Assembly (NCBI GenBank): GCA_002345545.1
Contig: DDVW01000046.1
Span: 75,976-89,399 of the forward strand
DNA: 13,424 nucleotides
Direction of reading: 5' to 3'
DNA from: Stenotrophomonas sp. UBA2302
GTDB taxonomy: Bacteria; Pseudomonadota; Gammaproteobacteria; Xanthomonadales; Xanthomonadaceae
Under the pieces are notes generated by a model. The model was not told where the DNA came from. It saw nothing but the letters and a program-made list of their open reading frames with translations, and did not search any database. Shown in pieces: positions 7,253-13,424 of this stretch. Each line of letters starts with the position of its first letter. Position 1 is the first letter of the stretch. The translations under genes were made by a program, and so were the position numbers.

Positions 7253-7270
7253 CGCGCTTTGCCGCGTGGA

Positions 7271-7276
7271 AAGGAG
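7271..7276 (+). promoter_or_regulatory. pilS ribosome-binding site that fixes the TTG start
   Basis: AAGGAG is a near-perfect Shine-Dalgarno sequence ending 7 bases before the TTG at 7284. The in-frame GTG at 7266 lies upstream of this site and has none of its own, so TTG is the better start. Confidence 0.75.
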
Positions 7277-7283
7277 TTCCGGC

Positions 7284-8894
7284 TTGCCCAGCTCATCGCT
7301 CATCGACCGTATCGAGTCGATCCCGCGACGCGAACTGTATTTCTTCGCGCTCTACCGGGTGCTGGTCGCCAGCCTGATCGCCGCACTGCTGTTCAGCCCG
7401 CTGACCATGCTGGCCGGCGAGGCCCATCATCCACAGCTGGCACAGTGGGTTTCGGTCGGCTATCTGCTGGTGTCACTGGGCCTGCTGATATGGGGTCGCA
7501 ACGAGCGCTGGCTGCACACCATCGTGCTGTGGAGCGTGGTTGCCGATGTGGTCGCCGCCATGCTGCTGACCCACGCCCTGCCCGGCGCCAGCGCCGGCAT
7601 TTCGATGACGCTGCTGTTCAATATCGCCGCCGCGGCGATGCTGCTGCCGCTGTCACGCGGCATGCTGGTCGCGCTGATCGCCAGTGGCGCCACGCTGGTC
7701 GAATTCGGCTGGCGCGAACTGGAAGGGGGCGACAACGCCCGCACCCTCGCCGAACTGGCGATGTTCATCACCAGCTACCTGGCGCTGGCCTATATCAGCT
7801 ACCAGATCGGCAGCCGCGCGCGCCGCAACCAGCAGCTGGCCGAGCAGCGTGGCGCCGAGGTGGCCAACCTGTTCGAGATCAACGAGCTGATCATCCGCCG
7901 CATGCGTACCGGCGTGCTGGTGGTCGATGGGGAAGGCAGGATCACCGTGGCCAACGAGGCCGCCATCGCGCTGCTGGGCGATACCGAAGGCAGCCAGGCC
8001 GAGGACGGTGCCCGCCTGTCCCAGCTCGCCCCCGAGCTGGCCAAGCGGCTGCAACGCTGGCGCAACGGCTGGCACGAGGAGGAACAGCCTCTGGCGCTGG
8101 TTCCGGACCAGCCCGAAGTCCAGCCGCGTTTCGCCCGGCTGCTGGCCGACAGCGAGCTGTCGCTGGTGTTCCTGGATGACACCACCGTCGTCTCGCGCCG
8201 TGCCGAGTCGCTGACCCTGTCCACGCTGGGACGTTTTTCCGCCAGCCTCGCCCATGAGATCCGCAACCCGCTGGCGGCGATCAACTACGCCACCCAGCTG
8301 CTGGAGGAATCCCCCGATATCGGCGAGTCCGACCGGCGCCTGCTGCAGATCATCCACCAGCAGTGCCAGCGCACCAACGGTATCGTCGAAAGCGTGCTCG
8401 GACTGGCCCGGCGCGAACGTGCCAATCCGGAAAACCTCGACCTGGCCGCCTTCGTGCGCAGCTTCGTGCTGGAGTACCGGCAATCGCTGTCGATCGAGAC
8501 CGACAGCCTGGAAACCATCATCCGCGAGGCCAATGTCCCGGCCCTGATGGACCCGCGCCACCTGCACCAGATACTCACCTCGCTGGTCCACAACGCGCTC
8601 AAGTACGGGCGCCTGGCCGACGAACCGGCCCGCGTGCGGATCCGTGTCAGCAGCAGCGGTCCGCATGCCGTCATCGATGTGATGGACCGCGGCCCCGGCA
8701 TACCCGACGCGGTGGCCGCGCAGCTGTTCCGGCCGTTCTACACCACCTCCGAGCACGGCACCGGACTGGGCCTGTACATCGCCCGGGAGCTGTGCCGCGC
8801 CAACCAGGCACAACTGGATTACATCTCGGTGCCGGCCGGCGGTGCCTGCTTCCGCCTCACCCTTGCCGCCCCGCGCAAGGCGGCGGGCAACTGA
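7284..8894 (+). CDS. pilS: PilS, sensor histidine kinase of type IV pilus gene control
   Basis: PilS is the membrane sensor kinase that phosphorylates PilR to control pilin transcription. I place the start at TTG 7284, giving 536 residues. The N-terminal part has about six transmembrane segments (roughly 24-40, 54-71, 79-96, 103-121, 125-140 and 158-175). A PAS-like region follows (about 195-310, including VLVVDGEGRITVANEAA). The dimerisation/phospho-acceptor helix carries His324 in ASLAHEIRNPLAAINYA. The ATPase domain shows the N box HNALKYG (about 436), G1 DRGPGIP, F box FRPFYTT and G2 GTGLGLYIA (about 492-500). All catalytic boxes are intact, and length matches Pseudomonas PilS (about 530). 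It is followed after 69 bases by pilR. A GTG at 7266 would add six residues but leaves no ribosome-binding site. Confidence 0.95.
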   Translation: MPSSSLIDRIESIPRRELYFFALYRVLVASLIAALLFSPLTMLAGEAHHPQLAQWVSVGYLLVSLGLLIWGRNERWLHTIVLWSVVADVVAAMLLTHALPGASAGISMTLLFNIAAAAMLLPLSRGMLVALIASGATLVEFGWRELEGGDNARTLAELAMFITSYLALAYISYQIGSRARRNQQLAEQRGAEVANLFEINELIIRRMRTGVLVVDGEGRITVANEAAIALLGDTEGSQAEDGARLSQLAPELAKRLQRWRNGWHEEEQPLALVPDQPEVQPRFARLLADSELSLVFLDDTTVVSRRAESLTLSTLGRFSASLAHEIRNPLAAINYATQLLEESPDIGESDRRLLQIIHQQCQRTNGIVESVLGLARRERANPENLDLAAFVRSFVLEYRQSLSIETDSLETIIREANVPALMDPRHLHQILTSLVHNALKYGRLADEPARVRIRVSSSGPHAVIDVMDRGPGIPDAVAAQLFRPFYTTSEHGTGLGLYIARELCRANQAQLDYISVPAGGACFRLTLAAPRKAAGN

Positions 8895-8926
8895 TATACG
8901 TCCGTCGCACTTCCTGCCCTCGCAAG

Positions 8927-8956
8927 TTGGCGGCGGCTTCCCTCCTCCGCTATCTT
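8927..8956 (+). promoter_or_regulatory. Candidate pilR promoter placing the start codon at the RNA 5' end
   Basis: TTGGCG (8927-8932) and TATCTT (8951-8956) are 18 bases apart. The ATG of pilR begins 7 bases after the -10 element, so transcription would start at or next to the A of the ATG. No Shine-Dalgarno-like sequence lies in the preceding 25 bases, which instead read CCTCCTCC. Confidence 0.45.
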
Positions 8957-8963
8957 TGAATTC

Positions 8964-10346
8964 ATGAATGTGACGCACAGTGCCCTGGTCGTAGATGACG
9001 AACGCGACATCCGCGAGCTTCTGGTCCTTACCCTCGGCCGGATGGGGCTGCGCATCAGCACGGCCGCCAATCTGGCCGAAGCCCGTGAGCTGCTGGCCAG
9101 CAACCACTTCGACCTGTGCCTGACCGACATGCGCCTGCCCGATGGCAACGGCATCGAGCTGGTCACCGAAATCACCCGCGACCACCCGCGCACGCCGGTG
9201 GCGATGATCACCGCCTTCGGCAGCATGGATCTGGCAGTGGAGGCACTGAAGGCCGGCGCCTTCGACTTCGTCAGCAAGCCGGTGGACATCAACGTGCTGC
9301 GCGGCATGGTCAAACATGCGCTGGAGTTGAACAACGCCGAACGCCCCAGCACGCCGGCACCACCGGAAAGCGCCTCGCGCCTGCTCGGCCAGTCGGCGGC
9401 GATGGACGAGTTGCGCAACACCATCACCAAGGTCGCGCGCAGCCAGGCGCCGGTCTACATCCTCGGTGAATCCGGTGTCGGCAAGGAACTGGTCGCCCGC
9501 ACCATCCACGACCAGGGCGCACGCGCGGCCGGGCCGTTCATCCCGGTCAACTGCGGCGCCATTCCCGGCGAGCTGATGGAGAGCGAATTCTTCGGCCACC
9601 GCAAGGGCAGCTTCACCGGCGCCCATGCCGACAAGCCCGGCCTGTTCCAGGCCGCCAACGGCGGCACCCTGTTTCTGGATGAAGTGGCCGAGCTGCCCTT
9701 GCAGATGCAGGTCAAGCTGCTGCGCGCGATCCAGGAAAAGTCGGTGCGCCCGGTGGGGGCGGCGACGGAAATCCCGGTGGACGTGCGCATCCTCTCGGCC
9801 ACCCACAAGGACCTGGCCGCACTGGTGCAGGAAGGCCGCTTCCGTCACGACCTCTACTACCGCATCAACGTGATCGAGCTGCGCGTACCGCCGCTGCGCG
9901 AGCGTCGGGGCGATCTGCCACAACTGGCAACGACCATCCTCGGCCGCCTCGCACTGGCGCAGGGGCAACCCGTGCCCGCGCTGTCCGAAGCCGCCCTCGA
10001 TGCATTGTCGCGCTACGCCTTCCCCGGCAACGTACGCGAACTAGAGAACATCCTGGAGCGTGCCCTGGCCATGGTCGAAAGCGACAGCATCAGTGTCGAT
10101 GACCTGCGGCTGCCGCAGGCCAGCGTCCTCTCACCGGCGCCGGTGGTGGACAGCGCAACTGAAGAGGCGCTCATCGACATCGACCCGGCAAGCGCCGCGC
10201 TTCCCTCCTACATCGAACAGCTGGAGCGCTCGGCGATCCAGAAGGCGCTGGAGGAAAACCGCTGGAACAAGACCCGCACCGCGGCGCAGCTGGGCATCAC
10301 CTTCCGTGCCTTGCGCTACAAGCTGAAAAAGCTCGACATGGAGTAA
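8964..10346 (+). CDS. pilR: PilR, sigma-54-dependent response regulator of pilin transcription
   Basis: PilR is the NtrC-type activator that, when phosphorylated by PilS, drives sigma-54-dependent transcription, classically of pilA. The 460-residue product has a receiver domain with Asp11-Asp12 and phospho-acceptor Asp55 ([11 protein letters not shown]). A AAA+ domain follows, with Walker A GESGVGKE (about 168-175), the sigma-54 contact loop GSFTGA (about 215-220), Walker B TLFLDE (Asp239-Glu240) and RFPGNVRE-type [10 protein letters not shown]. The C-terminal Fis-type helix-turn-helix is [24 protein letters not shown]. The contact loop has Ser in place of the commoner Ala of GAFTGA, a tolerated variant in PilR-type activators as far as I recall. 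Length fits the family. No pilin or pilB/pilC genes follow directly. Confidence 0.96.
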   Translation: MNVTHSALVVDDERDIRELLVLTLGRMGLRISTAANLAEARELLASNHFDLCLTDMRLPDGNGIELVTEITRDHPRTPVAMITAFGSMDLAVEALKAGAFDFVSKPVDINVLRGMVKHALELNNAERPSTPAPPESASRLLGQSAAMDELRNTITKVARSQAPVYILGESGVGKELVARTIHDQGARAAGPFIPVNCGAIPGELMESEFFGHRKGSFTGAHADKPGLFQAANGGTLFLDEVAELPLQMQVKLLRAIQEKSVRPVGAATEIPVDVRILSATHKDLAALVQEGRFRHDLYYRINVIELRVPPLRERRGDLPQLATTILGRLALAQGQPVPALSEAALDALSRYAFPGNVRELENILERALAMVESDSISVDDLRLPQASVLSPAPVVDSATEEALIDIDPASAALPSYIEQLERSAIQKALEENRWNKTRTAAQLGITFRALRYKLKKLDME

Positions 10347-10354
10347 CACCGGGC

Positions 10355-10391
10355 CACGCCAGCCTTGGACGCTTGGCGTGCAGACGTCCAA
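10355..10391 (+). repeat. Overlapping alternative hairpins after pilR
   Basis: CACGCCA (10355-10361) pairs with TGGCGTG (10374-10380), and TTGGACG (10365-10371) pairs with CGTCCAA (10385-10391). The two 7-base stems interlock, so only one forms at a time unless a pseudoknot is made. They lie 8 bases after the pilR stop with no T run, so a terminator role is uncertain. Confidence 0.35.
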
Positions 10392-10430
10392 ATCGATCAA
10401 AAGCGCAGCCAGGCAGGCGGGGAGTTGTCC

Positions 10431-10462
10431 GTAGCGCCGACACCCGGCATCGCCCGGCGCTA
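10431..10462 (+). repeat. GTAG-headed REP-like dyad overlapping the M48 gene stop codon
   Basis: TAGCGCCG (10432-10439) and CGGCGCTA (10455-10462) are a perfect 8-base inverted repeat, and the left arm is preceded by G to give GTAGCGCCG. Short GTAG-headed stem-loops (SMAG elements) are known as abundant REP repeats in Stenotrophomonas maltophilia. The right arm supplies the TAG stop of the minus-strand M48 gene. Only one copy is visible here, so membership in a repeat family is inference. Confidence 0.4.
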
Positions 10463-12379
10463 TGCAGCCTGCAGCAACGCCGGCAAGGGACAGTGCAAGG
10501 TGGCGCAGATGGTCCGCAGCAACTCCGCTTCGGCCACATTGATGCGCTGATCATGGCTGATCGTGGCCGTCACCGATTCGACCAGCACCTGCTTGGCCAA
10601 TGGATCGAGCGCATCCAGCGGCGTCCATACCGCATCCAGTGCCAACACCCCGGCGGCCGGCGGCGCATACGGCAGATGGTCCTGCGGCAAGATCCTCTGC
10701 AAACCGGCCAGATAGGCACGCCGTGCGGCGGTCTCGTCGCCGGGATTTCCGGCCCGTGCCACCACCGCCAGCAAGGTGGAAAACTCCTGCCGCACGCCGG
10801 TGGTCTTCCGCCGGCCGAAGTGCAGATGGCGCGACGGATCCAGCGCCGCCTGCACCTGCACCTGCAGCAAGCGCGACAGACAATATTCAAACAGCGAAAT
10901 GCGCCCATCGGCATGGGTCAGCGCATCGATACAGTCCATGAACACCTGCAGCTGCGGGCGCGGCAACTGCCGCAACACGGGAAACGCCACCGCCGCCAGC
11001 GGCAGCCGCAATGCCGCATGCAGATCGCGCAGCGGACCCTCGCCCAGGTGCTGCATGCGCGCGGCCATCTCCACGCCCAGCTGTGCCTCTACCGCCTGCC
11101 GCTGCGACGCCGCCACCGCCGGCGTCGCGTCCAGCAGCAACGCCAGCAGCAGCGGTTGCACCGAATCACGGTCGGCAGCCAGCGCACGCAGCCCGGATGA
11201 AAGGCTTCCCGCCAGTTTCAGCGCCTGCCGGTAATCATCATCGGCCGGCGTCGCCACCTGTGCGGCCACCTGCCGCGGCTCCACCTGCAACCCCTGCCCG
11301 GCATCCGGCAGCAGCGCATCCACGGTGGGCGCATCACGCGTCGACAGACCCAGCATCCGGTCTTCGGCCAGGCCATCGGGCGGGCTGGCGAACCAGTTGC
11401 CACGCAATCGCTGCAGTTGTTCGGCACGGAACGACGGCTCCAGCCGCTGGATCCGCTCGACCAGTGGCGGGTGCGTGGCGAACCAGCGCGAAAAACCCAG
11501 CCCCTCGCCGAACAGCATGTGGCTGACCTCCTCGGCACCGGCGCGATCTCCCAGCCGCGAGCCCTCGGCCAGCCCACCGATCTTCTTCAGCGCCCCGGCC
11601 AGCCCCTGCGTCTGCCGGGTGAACTGCACCGCCGAGGCATCGGCCAGGACTTCGCGCTGGCGCGACACCGCCGCCTTGATCAGCCGTCCGAAAAACACGC
11701 CGATACTGCCGATCACGATGCCGGCCACGCCGACCACCAGCACGACCGCGATCGGCCCCAGGCCGCGCCTGCCTCCGATCCGCGAACCGGTGCCCATATG
11801 CAGCAGCACCCGCTTGCCGATGATGCTGAGCATCAGGATGCCGAACAGCACGCCCATCAGGCGGACATTCAGGCGCATGTCGCCGTTGAGGATGTGGCTG
11901 AACTCGTGCGCGATCACGCCCTGCAGCTCGTCACGGTTGAGCCGCTGCAGGCAGCCACGGGTGACGGCGATGGCGGCATCGGCCGGCGAGTAGCCGGCGG
12001 CGAAGGCGTTGATGCCCGCTTCCTGTTCCAGCACATACAGACGCGGCATCGGCACGCCGGAGGCAATGGCGATCTCTTCCACCACATTGCGCAGGCGACG
12101 CAGCGCCGGATCGCGGGTGTCGGCCGGCACTTCGCTGCCGCCCATCTGCACCGCCACCACCTCGCCGCCGCCGCGCAACGAGGCGATGCGGTACAGCGAC
12201 GCCAGGCCGATGACCGCCAGGGTCAGCAGCGTGCTCCACACCACCGCCTGCACGCTGCCGGTACCGGCCAGCACCAGCACGTCGATCACTGCGACGATCG
12301 CCACCACCGCCAGCCCGAACAGCAGCAACAGCCGCGCGGAATTGCGCCGTGCCAGCGCCTGGTGTTCAAAGAAGTTCAT
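10460..12379 (-). CDS. Membrane M48 metallopeptidase with long C-terminal extension
   Basis: This is a zinc-dependent M48 (HtpX/Ste24-like) membrane peptidase of 639 residues, about twice the length of HtpX. Two transmembrane segments lie at the N-terminus (about 15-36 and 42-60). The zinc motif HEFSH is at 158-162, followed by two more membrane segments (about 172-190 and 208-230). The third ligand is probably Glu243 in RQREVLADASAVQFTR. After about residue 300 there is a soluble region with two acidic loop motifs, ADGRISLFEY (about 490) and HDQRINVAEAE (about 608), that resemble TerB-type repeats. I chose ATG 12379, preceded by AGGGGAA, because an upstream extension to 12541 would overlap lemA and reads as low-complexity Arg-rich sequence. 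It follows lemA by 61 bases, probably in one operon. It likely acts in membrane protein quality control; the substrate is unknown. Confidence 0.88.
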   Translation of the reverse strand: MNFFEHQALARRNSARLLLLFGLAVVAIVAVIDVLVLAGTGSVQAVVWSTLLTLAVIGLASLYRIASLRGGGEVVAVQMGGSEVPADTRDPALRRLRNVVEEIAIASGVPMPRLYVLEQEAGINAFAAGYSPADAAIAVTRGCLQRLNRDELQGVIAHEFSHILNGDMRLNVRLMGVLFGILMLSIIGKRVLLHMGTGSRIGGRRGLGPIAVVLVVGVAGIVIGSIGVFFGRLIKAAVSRQREVLADASAVQFTRQTQGLAGALKKIGGLAEGSRLGDRAGAEEVSHMLFGEGLGFSRWFATHPPLVERIQRLEPSFRAEQLQRLRGNWFASPPDGLAEDRMLGLSTRDAPTVDALLPDAGQGLQVEPRQVAAQVATPADDDYRQALKLAGSLSSGLRALAADRDSVQPLLLALLLDATPAVAASQRQAVEAQLGVEMAARMQHLGEGPLRDLHAALRLPLAAVAFPVLRQLPRPQLQVFMDCIDALTHADGRISLFEYCLSRLLQVQVQAALDPSRHLHFGRRKTTGVRQEFSTLLAVVARAGNPGDETAARRAYLAGLQRILPQDHLPYAPPAAGVLALDAVWTPLDALDPLAKQVLVESVTATISHDQRINVAEAELLRTICATLHCPLPALLQAA

Positions 12380-12440
12380 GCCATTCCCCTGCGCGCGTCT
12401 TCGCGCCGCCACTGCCACCAGCCGCAGCGTTCGCCCGCAA

Positions 12441-13046
12441 TCAGAACTGGACCTTCGGCGCCTCGCGCACCTGCTCGCGTTTTTCCAGCGGGATGTCCAG
12501 CAAGGCGGCCGTGGCGAAATTGAACATGCCGGCAAACACATTGGCCGGGAACGTCTCGCGGCGGTTGTTGTAGGCCATCACCGCGTCGTTGTAGGCCTGC
12601 CGGGCGAACGCCACCTTGTTCTCGGTGCTGCCCAGCTCCTCGCTCAACTGCAGCATGTTCTGGTTGGCCTTCAGCTCCGGATAGGCCTCGGCCACCGCCA
12701 TCAGCCGTCCCAGCACGCCGTTCAACTGGCCCTGCGAGGCCGCCAGTTGCGCCATCGCCGCCGCATCCCCCGGATCGGCCTTGGCCGCCGCCAGCCCGGA
12801 CTGCGCCGCGCTGCGGGCGGCGATCACCGCCTCCAGCGTCTGCCGCTCATGGCTCATGTAGGCCTTGGCGGTCTCCACCAGATTGGGAATCAGGTCGAAA
12901 CGGCGCTGCAACTGCACGTCGATCTGCGCGAACGCATTCCTGTACGCGTTACGTGAACGCACCAGCCCGTTATAGATGCCGACGCCCGCAGCGATAACTG
13001 CGACAACCACCACAAGAAAGATCAGCAATATCAACGCGATGCTCAT
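12441..13046 (-). CDS. lemA: LemA family membrane protein
   Basis: LemA proteins are conserved membrane-anchored helical proteins of uncertain function. The 201-residue product has one N-terminal transmembrane segment (about residues 4-23). The family signature follows: YNGLVRSRNAYRNAFAQIDV and LQRRFDLIPNLVETAKAY, then long amphipathic helices with ELKANQNMLQLSEEL and AYNDAVMAYNNRRETFP. Length is normal. The ATG at 13046 follows GGGGAGAAG at a good distance. It precedes the M48 peptidase gene by 61 bases. LemA next to an M48 peptidase is a recurring arrangement in bacteria, which suggests LemA helps or scaffolds the protease, though that is inferred from context. It is divergent from the gene at 13126. 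Confidence 0.95.
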   Translation of the reverse strand: MSIALILLIFLVVVVAVIAAGVGIYNGLVRSRNAYRNAFAQIDVQLQRRFDLIPNLVETAKAYMSHERQTLEAVIAARSAAQSGLAAAKADPGDAAAMAQLAASQGQLNGVLGRLMAVAEAYPELKANQNMLQLSEELGSTENKVAFARQAYNDAVMAYNNRRETFPANVFAGMFNFATAALLDIPLEKREQVREAPKVQF

Positions 13047-13061
13047 TCATCTTCTCCCCGT

Positions 13062-13091
13062 TTGTGCAATCGTGAAAAGCGGCGCTAGAAT
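13062..13091 (+). promoter_or_regulatory. Promoter of the exported-protein gene at 13126
   Basis: TTGTGC (13062-13067) and TAGAAT (13086-13091) are 18 bases apart. The -10 element sits in CTAGAATCGC (13085-13094) and is flanked by a 5-base inverted repeat CGGCG/CGCCG (13080-13096). Transcription would start near 13098, giving a leader of about 28 bases. Confidence 0.55.
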
Positions 13092-13125
13092 CGCCGACGG
13101 CAGTAGCTTACAGGCACCGATCACG

Positions 13126-13424
13126 ATGAAAGACAAGCGCACGCGCCGCGGCATCCGCCTGGTGGCATCGGGATTGCTGGGGGTGTTGATGCCCTTCGCA
13201 TTGGTATCGACCGCACAGACACCGACCCACGCCGGGCTGTCCAGCAGTACGCCTGCGGCGGCCGCCCTGCCGGTGAACCTGGAGAACGCTCCCGCGCAAT
13301 CACCCACGCAGCCGATGCCCTACCGCACGCCGCTGCGTCCGGAACAGGTGCAGCCCCTGGCCGCCAGCTTCAACGTCGCCACCATCGAGTCATGGGCCGA
13401 GCAGCTGACCTACGGCAACCGGGT
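13126..13424 (+). CDS. Exported protein of unknown function, N-terminal part (cut by window edge)
   Basis: I do not recognise this protein. The frame opens at ATG 13126 and stays open to the window end, about 99 residues. It starts MKDKRTRRGIRLVASG, a positively charged n-region, followed by a hydrophobic core to about residue 28. Cleavage is plausible near VSTA-QT (about residue 30), giving a Sec-type signal peptide. The next 45 residues are rich in Pro, Ala, Ser and Gln, like a flexible linker. From about residue 76 the sequence becomes more ordered (QPLAASFNVATIESWAEQL). The ribosome-binding site is poor (CAGGCAC region). A good promoter lies just upstream. It is probably periplasmic, outer-membrane or secreted; the function must lie in the missing part. 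Confidence 0.75.
   Translation, partial: MKDKRTRRGIRLVASGLLGVLMPFALVSTAQTPTHAGLSSSTPAAAALPVNLENAPAQSPTQPMPYRTPLRPEQVQPLAASFNVATIESWAEQLTYGNR

Noticed and set aside
7653..9968. 771-codon minus-strand open frame opposite pilS and pilR
   Set aside because: It spans two real genes and their gap antisense, its composition is shadow-like (Gln/His/Gly/Asp-rich), and both sense frames have intact catalytic motifs.
11417..12523. 368-codon plus-strand open frame opposite the M48 peptidase
   Set aside because: His/Gln/Asp-rich antisense shadow of the real gene, with no family features.
12380..12541. Upstream extension of the M48 peptidase to an ATG at 12541
   Set aside because: It would overlap lemA by about 100 bases, and the added residues are Arg/Cys/Ser-rich low complexity. 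The ATG at 12379 has a good ribosome-binding site and starts the conserved MNFFEHQ segment.

Overview
The window is about 13.4 kb of high-GC, gene-dense chromosome. It looks like a member of the Xanthomonadaceae, most probably Stenotrophomonas, Pseudoxanthomonas or Xanthomonas. This rests on base composition and codon use, the pairing of sucCD with pilSR, the conserved hflK-hflC-yjeT-purA order, and a GTAG-headed REP-like dyad of the kind known from Stenotrophomonas. The genus is an inference. I see no insertion sequence, prophage, CRISPR array, tRNA, rRNA or broken gene.

Layout. Positions 1-2752 (minus strand) hold hflK, hflC, a DUF2065/yjeT small membrane protein and the start of purA, with a hairpin between hflC and yjeT and a rho-independent terminator between yjeT and purA. 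Positions 3047-4042 (plus) encode a YhdH/AcuI-family reductase. Positions 4149-4532 (plus) encode a stand-alone PilH-like response regulator. Positions 4533-4883 carry no credible gene but a chain of strong inverted repeats. Positions 4958-7028 (minus) are sucC-sucD, ending in a clear terminator. Positions 7284-10346 (plus) are pilS-pilR. Positions 10460-13046 (minus) are lemA followed by a membrane M48 metallopeptidase with a long C-terminal extension. From 13126 (plus) an exported protein of unknown function runs off the end.

How the genes work together. HflK and HflC form the membrane complex that modulates FtsH. SucC and SucD form succinyl-CoA synthetase of the TCA cycle. PilS and PilR are the sensor and sigma-54 activator that control type IV pilin expression, and the PilH-like regulator probably also feeds into pilus or twitching control. 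LemA with an M48 protease is a recurring envelope pair.

The protein genes are ordinary core genes. The parts worth a second look are non-coding: a purA leader with two hairpins sharing the same apex and a 9-base repeat complementary to the purA ribosome-binding site; the hairpin chain at 4571-4827; a probable leaderless start for pilR; and a recurring CTANNNTCGC promoter box. No clearly new multi-gene system is visible.
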